A DNA stretch of 7,059 nucleotides, taken from Acidobacteriota bacterium. GTDB taxonomy: Bacteria > Acidobacteriota > Aminicenantia > Aminicenantales > Saccharicenantaceae. Below are positions 1 through 5,406 of this stretch, piece by piece. Within the stretch, counting starts at the first letter, position 1, and the number at the start of each line of letters is the position of its first letter. The notes under the pieces are model-generated. The model was not told the DNA's origin. It was given only the letters and a program-made list of their open reading frames with translations, and searched no databases. The stretch lies in the NCBI GenBank assembly GCA_003476685.1, contig DMVN01000033.1, forward strand, positions 1 to 7,059, given 5' to 3'. Position numbers and translations under genes: made by a program.

Positions 1-2939
1 CTCTTCCCGCCGCGGCCCAGATCAGCCAGACCGGAACCCTGGACGGCACTGTCTATGACCAGGACAAACAGCCCCTGCCCGGTGTGACCGTTTCCATCAA
101 GTCCGTGGCTCTGATTTCTCCTTCACTGGAAGTCATCACCAACGAGCGGGGCCACTGGCGTTTTCCAGCTCTTCCACCTGGTGATTATACCGTGACTTTC
201 CGGCTCCAGGGATTCAAAACTCTAATCCGGGAAGGAATTAAGGTCAACGTCGGCGTTACCACCACCCTGGATGTTACCCTGGAACAATCGGCCATCGAAG
301 AGAGTATAACTGTTACCGGAGTTTCTCCGACCGTCGACATCCAGAGGACTTCGATGACGGCCAGTATTACCAGGGATGTTCTGCAGAATTTGCCGGCAGC
401 CAGGAACCTCGGGGCTTTCTTTAACATGGCGCCCGGAGTTACTTCCACCACGGTCCACGGCAGTTCAGAAAGGGATAATACCTATAACATTGACGGGGTC
501 AATATTACTGACCCGGTCACTGGAACCCAGGCCGGAACTTTCGGCATGGACATCATGGAAGAGCTGTCAGTCCAGACCGGCGGTCTGCCGGCTGAATACG
601 GCAGCGTCCGGGGCGGGGTGGTCAACGTGGTGACCAGATCTGGCGGAAATAAGTTCAGCGGCTCGGTCAGCTTCTTTTACCGCAACAAGGATATGCAGAG
701 CACTAACACCAAGGGAACCATCTTTGAAGGCCAGACCGGAGGTTTTGACTATGATTACGAACCGGCGGCTAACCTGGGTGGCCCGATCATCAAGGACCGC
801 ATCTGGTTCTTTGCCAATTTCGCTCTGCAAAAAACCCAGGAATTTTCGCTGGGCTATCCCTATGACCAGCCCAACCAGGTCCCGCTGGATTACAAGCGGC
901 CGATGCCTTTCATCAAGTTTACCATCCAGGCGACAAAGAAAGACCGGGTGGTCCTGTCCTTTAACTTCTCCGACTATGTCAGGAACCACCGCGGCGCTTC
1001 CTCCTACCAGACAGTTGATACTACCTGGAAACAGACCACTCCCATTTATACCTATAATTTCCAGCTGACCCATTTCTTCAACCCCAACCTGTACACCAAC
1101 CTCAAAGCCGGTTACATGGATTATGCCCTCAACCTGATGGCCAAGAACGATAAAGTCTGGGTGTATGATGCTCGCTATTACTACAATTACGCCAGCTACG
1201 GCTACGACGACATCTACAGCCGCAACCGGTTCCAGGCCCTGACTGATACCACCTACTTCCTGGACGAGTTCCTTGGCCGTCATGAGATAAAGGGTGGAAT
1301 GGAATTTGAATATTCCTGGGACAGCCGCTACCGCCGCCACAACCGTGATGCCTGGGGCAACGGCCCGTTCTTCTACGTGCAGTTGCCGAGCGGGCTTACC
1401 CCGGACCAGATTCCCAAGGACCTGGCTTCTCTGATTGACCGGGTAATAGCCGCCGGTATTTCCCCCACCGGAACCTATCCCTACATGGTCTATTACCAGG
1501 ACTTCACCCGCAAGGACCGCAAGGTAGTTATCGGCGGTTTCATCCAGGACACCTGGTCGCCGTTCAAGAGATTGACCCTGAATATTGGCTTCCGCTTTGA
1601 CCGCCAGGAAGGCATCCTGCCGGTTCAGGGACAGGAAAGAACGCCGGTGGAATATCCGCCGGGAAGCGGCATCATCTACGACCCCAGGTTAAACGAGCAG
1701 AGAAAGCCCTATGTCTGGAACACCCTGGCTCCCCGGCTCGGGGCTTCATTTGACCTGACTGGAGATGCCAAGACCGCTCTTAAGGTCAGTTTCTGCCGCT
1801 ATTACATCGCCAACATCATGCAGTGGTTCGTGACCGTTAACCCCAACAGCTTCATTTCCTGGCGGACCCACTACATTGTCAACGACGGCACCGACCCCAA
1901 TTACCCCATTGACCCCAACGACCCGCTGACCCGGCTGCGACCCAACCCCAACCGTCTGATGTATAACTTCAGCGCCACCGCTTCGGCCACGATGGACCCC
2001 AACCTCAAATCTCCCTACCTGGATGAATTCATAGTGGGAATTGAAAGAGAAATTATGACCGACACCCGGTTCGGTGTCCGTTACATCCACAAGTGGGACC
2101 GCAACCTGATTGAAGACGTTGACCTCAACCGTCTTAACCTCAACTTCTACAAAGCTCTCTATTCGGTCAAGGGTCACGATGCCATTTTTGACCCCAATTG
2201 CTGGTACATCTACGCCCCGGTTACTGCCACCGACCCCTGGAACAACCGGACTGTTACCTTCTGGCAGAGAACTGACCCGGGTATGACCACACCTACCAGG
2301 ACCTTCGTCACCAACCCGCCCGGAGCCGAGAGAGACTATGACGGTGTTGAAGTCACTCTGAATAAGAGGTTTTCTAACCGCTGGTCAGCCATGGTTTCCT
2401 ATGTCTGGCAGAAATCCCGTGGCCTGATCGGAACTGATTTTAACGACAGCTGGTCCGGACAATCCTATTTTAACGACCCCAACGTTCATACTTTCGCCAT
2501 GGGCAATTTCGGTTATGAGCGACGCAACCAGTTCAAAGTCCAGGCCATGTGGCAGGGACCATGGGGCATCATGATCAGCGGTTACTACCGGCTGCTCGAC
2601 GGTCAGCGCTGGACCAGGCGAGTCAGGAGTGCCGACCTCGGAGTGACTCTGCCCCAGGGAACTGTGACCATATTTGCTGAACCTCGCGGTTCCAGGAGCC
2701 TGCCGCCACTGACCATTCTGGACCTCAGGGTGGAAAAGAGCTTCAGGCTGCCCGGAAAGTTCGGACAGTTCGGGGTTTTCTGCGATATCTTCAACGTCAC
2801 CAATGTGGCTATTCCGACTGGTGTTCATTCCATTTCCAGCAGCACCACCACCGTTTCCGGCAAGCGCGTGTCTTTCGGAGAGCTCACCAGCCTGACCGAC
2901 CCCAGAGTCTTCAGACTGGGTGCCAGGTATTCGTTCTGA
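1..2939 (+). CDS. TonB-dependent receptor, Oar-like, with carboxypeptidase-regulatory-like N-domain (5' partial)
   Basis: Outer-membrane receptor that binds a substrate and imports it with energy from TonB; the ligand cannot be told from sequence. The reading frame is open from base 3, so the start lies upstream. The first visible residues, LPAAAQ, look like the end of a signal peptide with its cleavage site. Of 978 visible residues, about 8-95 form a carboxypeptidase-regulatory-like beta-sandwich (TGTLDGTVYDQDKQPLPGV, then GDYTVTFRLQGF). A TonB-box-like EESITVTG follows near 99-106. The plug contains NIDGVN (162-167) and EYGSVRGGVVNVVTRSG (198-214). The rest is a Tyr/Asn/Asp-rich beta-barrel that ends in RLGARYSF, whose terminal Phe is the usual outer-membrane assembly signal. 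Length and order fit the Oar-like receptors common in Acidobacteriota. No frameshift was seen. A strong terminator follows the stop. The family is certain; the substrate is unknown. Confidence 0.95.
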   Translation, partial: LPAAAQISQTGTLDGTVYDQDKQPLPGVTVSIKSVALISPSLEVITNERGHWRFPALPPGDYTVTFRLQGFKTLIREGIKVNVGVTTTLDVTLEQSAIEESITVTGVSPTVDIQRTSMTASITRDVLQNLPAARNLGAFFNMAPGVTSTTVHGSSERDNTYNIDGVNITDPVTGTQAGTFGMDIMEELSVQTGGLPAEYGSVRGGVVNVVTRSGGNKFSGSVSFFYRNKDMQSTNTKGTIFEGQTGGFDYDYEPAANLGGPIIKDRIWFFANFALQKTQEFSLGYPYDQPNQVPLDYKRPMPFIKFTIQATKKDRVVLSFNFSDYVRNHRGASSYQTVDTTWKQTTPIYTYNFQLTHFFNPNLYTNLKAGYMDYALNLMAKNDKVWVYDARYYYNYASYGYDDIYSRNRFQALTDTTYFLDEFLGRHEIKGGMEFEYSWDSRYRRHNRDAWGNGPFFYVQLPSGLTPDQIPKDLASLIDRVIAAGISPTGTYPYMVYYQDFTRKDRKVVIGGFIQDTWSPFKRLTLNIGFRFDRQEGILPVQGQERTPVEYPPGSGIIYDPRLNEQRKPYVWNTLAPRLGASFDLTGDAKTALKVSFCRYYIANIMQWFVTVNPNSFISWRTHYIVNDGTDPNYPIDPNDPLTRLRPNPNRLMYNFSATASATMDPNLKSPYLDEFIVGIEREIMTDTRFGVRYIHKWDRNLIEDVDLNRLNLNFYKALYSVKGHDAIFDPNCWYIYAPVTATDPWNNRTVTFWQRTDPGMTTPTRTFVTNPPGAERDYDGVEVTLNKRFSNRWSAMVSYVWQKSRGLIGTDFNDSWSGQSYFNDPNVHTFAMGNFGYERRNQFKVQAMWQGPWGIMISGYYRLLDGQRWTRRVRSADLGVTLPQGTVTIFAEPRGSRSLPPLTILDLRVEKSFRLPGKFGQFGVFCDIFNVTNVAIPTGVHSISSSTTTVSGKRVSFGELTSLTDPRVFRLGARYSF

Positions 2940-2957
2940 GCAGGTTTGATAATTTCA

Positions 2958-2991
2958 GGGGAGGCGCAATGCCGCCTCCCCTTTCTTTTTT
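2958..2991 (+). terminator. Intrinsic terminator of the receptor gene
   Basis: A perfect 9-bp GC-rich stem, GGGGAGGCG (2958-2966) with CGCCTCCCC (2973-2981), has a 6-nt loop and is followed at once by TTTCTTTTTT. It starts 19 bases after the receptor stop codon. This is a textbook rho-independent terminator and separates the receptor transcript from the protease gene. Confidence 0.95.
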
Positions 2992-3060
2992 AAATCACCA
3001 GACCGCCTCAAGCCACCTAACATAAATCAACTGCCATTATGAGCAGCCCTGGTATTCTTT

Positions 3061-3121
3061 GCCGGCTGTCTCTGGATAAAAATCACACCATCTACCCAGA
3101 AAACAAGCCAGAATAGCCGGC
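3061..3121. repeat. Long imperfect stem-loop (inverted repeat)
   Basis: Bases 3061-3075 pair with 3108-3121 to form 14 base pairs with one G-U wobble (3068/3114) and a single bulged C (3070). The base is GC-rich (GCCGGCT with AGCCGGC). The loop is 32 nt, A/C-rich, and contains a second CCAGA (3096-3100) that could compete for the TCTGG arm at 3071-3075. No U-tract follows, so it is not an intrinsic terminator. It could be part of a small RNA, a 5' leader of the protease gene, an RNA-processing site or a relic of a mobile element. The pairing is directly visible; function is unknown. Confidence 0.5.
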
Positions 3122-3157
3122 CAGGACCTGGTCGACTCCTGAGCTCGCCCCTGCCGC

Positions 3158-3179
3158 TCAGCTGTTCTCGGAGAGCTGA
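3158..3179. repeat. Short hairpin upstream of the putative promoter
   Basis: TCAGCT (3158-3163) and AGCTGA (3174-3179) form a perfect 6-bp stem with a 10-nt loop. Its right arm overlaps the place where a -35 element for the TATAAT at 3197 would lie, so it could also be read as a DNA operator dyad. It is short enough to occur by chance. Confidence 0.3.
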
Positions 3180-3202
3180 CTGTTACCGGTGTTTTCTATA
3201 AT
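3176..3202 (+). promoter_or_regulatory. Putative sigma70-type promoter for the M48 protease gene
   Basis: TATAAT at 3197-3202 matches the -10 consensus exactly. The best -35 candidate is CTGACT (3176-3181), sharing TGAC with TTGACA, at a short 15-base spacing. The -35 is therefore weak and may need an activator. Transcription would begin near 3209 and give a leader of about 145 bases before the chosen start codon. The call rests mainly on the perfect -10 and its position. Confidence 0.4.
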
Positions 3203-3354
3203 TATCACTGGAAGATTTAATTGCAGATAAAGTGTCCAGGTTTTTTGCCTGTTAAAAAAATGAACCTGACCTGAATTAATCAGAACTCGTTGCTTTGGAT
3301 AATATCCGGACCCTAAGCCTTGCCTGCTTTTATTTTTTTCCCATAAGTTGTAAA

Positions 3355-5124
3355 ATGCCAGAAACAAAAATGACGCAGACCAAAAATACATTACCAGCTT
3401 CCTACTGGGAAATACAGAAGAAGCAGCAGAGGATTTCCGTCCTTCTTTTATTCCTGCTATTCATATTTTACTTCCTGACAGTGGGCCTGATTTCTGGCTC
3501 TGTTCTCTTTTCGCTGGGCCTTATTCTGCCCGGCTTCAGCTTTTTGGCCGGGCCCTTTTTTATCAAGTACCTGGTGATCGTCTTCTCCCTGTCGTTAATC
3601 CTGACTCTGGTTAATTTTCTTCAGGCCAAAAAACGAGGGGTTCAGTATATCCTGAAAAATCTCCGAGCCTGTTCCCCCGACCCGGAGGACCGCTACCACC
3701 TGAGTTTCCTTAATGTGCTGGAAGAAATGAAAATATCCTCGGGCCTGCCTGAGCTCCGGGGGTACATCATACCGACGGTCAACCTCAACTCTCTCTCGCT
3801 CATCGGACCGGGCCAGCAGCCGGCCATAGTCGTTACCGAAGGACTTCTGGCCGAAACCAGCCGGGATGAACTCCAGGCCGTGGTGGCCCACGAAACAGCC
3901 CACATCCTGAAAGGCGACACTTTTCTTCTGACACTGGTCTGTTCCATCGCCGCTTTTTACGAGGAACTTATCGATTCACTCGACCGCCAGAAGGAATACA
4001 GCCAGCCTGAGCTAAAGCAGACACGGGGGGATAAGGGAGTCGGCCAGCCCTTAATTTATCTGGCCAGTTTGCTCTCCTACCTTCTCCTGAATTTTTTTAT
4101 TACCATTATCAGCCAGAAACGGGAGCTCCTGGCTGACGCCACAGCGGTGGAATTATGCCGGGACCCCCTGGCCCTGGCCCGGGTCATCTACAAAGCTCAG
4201 GTGGCTAATTCTTATCTGGGCGATAGCAGTGTTTTCACCCCTCTTTTCCTGGTGCCGCCCGATTCCCGGGACATCAGGGAGACCTCCAGGGACAAGCTTT
4301 TTAATACCCATCCACCCGTCAGCCTCAGGCTGCGGCTCCTGGCTGAAATGGCCCATAAGAACCTGAAAGAGGTCATTGAAGAAGTCAGGACCCGGGAAGA
4401 ACAGAGAGCGAGGGCCCGGACCAGGTACAGCCCGCTGGAAGAAAGCAGCCCGGAATACCTGGAAAAAATCAACAAATTGCAGCAGCAAGCCCGGGAAAGT
4501 TTAGAAAAGGATAGTATCTGGCTAGCCCGCAACGCCCGCGGCCGGTGGGAAGGGCCTTATGTCCTCGGTTCGTTGCTTACTCTTCCCTATTTCACTCCGG
4601 CGACCAGAATAAAGAATACCAAAGAAAATCTGGAGGGCCCGGCCCGGAATTTTCCTCAAATCCGTTTCGCCCTGTATCGTCAGCTCAAAAAGCAGCCGCT
4701 GGACCCGGCCCGGCACGATAAATGCCCGGTTTGCAACACCGGACTGGTTGAGGCTTTCTACGAAGGGGTGAAAATCAAGATATGCCAGACCTGCCGGGGC
4801 CAGCTGGTGGCTATGAGCGACCTGGAAAAAATCTTTGCCCGACGGGAAATGACCTTCCCCGAATCACTCCAGCAAAAAGCCCGGGCTTACCGGGAAGCTC
4901 TGCTTGACTCCAACATCAAACCACCGGTCCTCAAGGAAAAACCTCCGGCCCTCTGCCCCGGGTGCGGGCTACAGTTCACTTTAAGGCCTTTTAGCTACCA
5001 CTACCTGCTGCCCGTTTATAAATGTTATCAATGCCAGGTTATCTGGTTTGAAGACCAGGAGCTGGAATTACTCCAGATTTTGATAGAAGAAAAGACTGCC
5101 GGACCCGGTCTTAACCAGAACTGA
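3355..5124 (+). CDS. Membrane-bound M48 family zinc metalloprotease with C-terminal GYF_2-like segment and two zinc ribbons
   Basis: Likely inner-membrane protease of the HtpX/Ste24 type (M48), a family involved in membrane-protein quality control. With start ATG 3355 it has 589 residues, about twice HtpX length. Hydrophobic segments lie near 27-62 and 72-89. The zinc site is HETAH at 179-183, with the third ligand probably Glu257 in RELLADA; a further hydrophobic stretch (about 233-253) precedes that Glu. After a charged helical region, residues 389-422 (W389, G400-P401-Y402, then LGSLLTL and TPATRI) resemble a GYF_2 fold. Two Cys4 ribbons follow: C457/C460/C477/C480, a good zf-TFIIB match, and C534/C537/C557/C560. 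The start is uncertain: neither ATG 3355 nor ATG 3370 has a Shine-Dalgarno, and TTG 3295 adds an implausible N-terminus. Protease call firm; role of the extension unknown. Confidence 0.9.
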   Translation: MPETKMTQTKNTLPASYWEIQKKQQRISVLLLFLLFIFYFLTVGLISGSVLFSLGLILPGFSFLAGPFFIKYLVIVFSLSLILTLVNFLQAKKRGVQYILKNLRACSPDPEDRYHLSFLNVLEEMKISSGLPELRGYIIPTVNLNSLSLIGPGQQPAIVVTEGLLAETSRDELQAVVAHETAHILKGDTFLLTLVCSIAAFYEELIDSLDRQKEYSQPELKQTRGDKGVGQPLIYLASLLSYLLLNFFITIISQKRELLADATAVELCRDPLALARVIYKAQVANSYLGDSSVFTPLFLVPPDSRDIRETSRDKLFNTHPPVSLRLRLLAEMAHKNLKEVIEEVRTREEQRARARTRYSPLEESSPEYLEKINKLQQQARESLEKDSIWLARNARGRWEGPYVLGSLLTLPYFTPATRIKNTKENLEGPARNFPQIRFALYRQLKKQPLDPARHDKCPVCNTGLVEAFYEGVKIKICQTCRGQLVAMSDLEKIFARREMTFPESLQQKARAYREALLDSNIKPPVLKEKPPALCPGCGLQFTLRPFSYHYLLPVYKCYQCQVIWFEDQELELLQILIEEKTAGPGLNQN

Positions 5125-5186
5125 TTCTAGCCAGAAGAGGCGGCCTGAACCTCCCTGATTATCTACCTCTTGATAACAGGGGAAAA

Positions 5187-5368
5187 ATGGCCTGACCCGG
5201 TTGAGTCAGAATCCAGGTGAAAACCGCACCTTAGCCGTTGAACCGCGGCTCATCCCCGGTTGATAAAAATATAACTATCAACCGGGAGGAAATTTCATCC
5301 AGACTTTCACCCCTAAGGGTGATTGAAGATGATTTTCCTTCATGAGATAGATAGGGTGCGTTGGCCAT
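5187..5368 (+). ncRNA. Candidate structured leader RNA (multi-helix, possible cis-regulator)
   Basis: Helices seen by eye nest without crossing. An outer ATGGCC/GGCCAT stem joins 5187-5192 to 5363-5368. A small TGAC/GTCA hairpin joins 5193-5196 to 5205-5208. P1 is 9 bp with one wobble (5225-5233 with 5352-5360). Inside P1 are a 4-bp GCCG/CGGC hairpin (5234-5237 with 5246-5249), a perfect 11-bp hairpin (5255-5265 with 5276-5286), and a directly abutting arm, AGGAAA then TCATC (5287-5292, 5295-5299), paired with GATGA then TTTCCT (5328-5332, 5334-5339). That arm is capped by TCACCC/GGGTGA (5307-5312 with 5317-5322). The fold ends 38 bases before the start codon of the receiver-TonB gene. It matches no riboswitch class that I know by consensus. 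Pairings are observed; regulatory function is inferred. Confidence 0.45.
5255..5286. repeat. Perfect 11-bp inverted repeat with AT-rich centre
   Basis: CCCGGTTGATA (5255-5265) and TATCAACCGGG (5276-5286) are exact complements around a 10-base A/T-rich centre. It is the strongest dyad in the window. As RNA it is a stable hairpin with no U-tract; as DNA it could be an operator for a dimeric regulator. Its left-arm sequence CCCGGTTGA also occurs at 5196-5204, which could pair with the right arm instead. Confidence 0.7.
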
Positions 5369-5394
5369 AACCCCAGGTTGGGTTAAATTTAAGA

Positions 5395-5398
5395 GAGG
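5395..5398 (+). promoter_or_regulatory. Ribosome binding site of the receiver-TonB gene
   Basis: GAGG, within the purine run AAGAGAGGG (5391-5399), lies 8 bases before ATG 5407. It is the only clear Shine-Dalgarno in the window and fixes the start of the last gene. The 6-bp hairpin at 5368-5385 ends just upstream and could affect its access. Confidence 0.75.
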
Positions 5399-5406
5399 GT
5401 AAAAAA

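Larger units (their letters stand above)
2992..3354. other. Long intergenic region between receptor and protease genes
   Basis: No convincing coding frame was found on either strand; the longest antisense frame here (3158-3391) has no family signature. The region holds a long imperfect stem-loop (3061-3121), an 11-base dyad CCAGGACCTGG (3121-3131), a 6-bp hairpin (3158-3179), a TATAAT box (3197-3202) and, toward its end, A/T-rich sequence including runs of T and A (about 3241-3260). It is more AT-rich near the protease gene, as expected for a promoter and leader. No transposon ends, tRNA or known riboswitch consensus were recognised. Confidence 0.6.
5125..5406 (+). promoter_or_regulatory. Intergenic/5' leader region of the receiver-TonB gene
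   Basis: This gap holds no credible gene and no intrinsic terminator for the protease gene: the hairpin TTATC/GATAA (5159-5163 with 5172-5176) has no U-tract. Most of the gap (5187-5368) can fold into one branched structure, listed separately. A further 6-bp hairpin, TAACCC (5368-5373) with GGGTTA (5380-5385), sits just before the ribosome binding site. TATAAC (5270-5275) resembles a -10 box but has no -35 at proper spacing and lies in a hairpin loop. The promoter is therefore unassigned. Confidence 0.5.

Noticed and set aside
84..86. GTG as the start of the receptor gene
   Set aside because: The frame is open upstream and encodes a signal-peptide-like end and the first strand of the carboxypeptidase-regulatory domain, so this GTG is an internal Val.
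567..1340. Long antisense reading frame (257 codons) opposite the receptor
   Set aside because: Low-complexity Val/Ala/Gly-rich product with no family signature; it mirrors the codon bias of the receptor gene.
1746..2177. Antisense frame opposite the receptor barrel
   Set aside because: Same mirror effect of the receptor codon usage; no ribosome site or domain motif.
3295..3297. TTG as the start of the protease gene
   Set aside because: It adds 20 residues with no family support and has no ribosome site; ATG 3355 or 3370 just before the hydrophobic segment is more plausible.
3595..4532. Several antisense frames opposite the protease gene
   Set aside because: No recognisable motifs, overlapping one another and a firmly identified gene on the other strand.
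5187..5368. Assignment of the leader to a known riboswitch (cobalamin, TPP, SAM, FMN, glycine, c-di-GMP)
   Set aside because: None of the conserved core sequences of those classes that I know is present.
5329..5370. Possible 13-codon leader peptide (ATG 5329 to TAA 5368-5370) before the receiver-TonB gene
   Set aside because: No good ribosome site, no run of regulatory codons, and it lies within the paired arm of the candidate RNA; chance is the simpler explanation.
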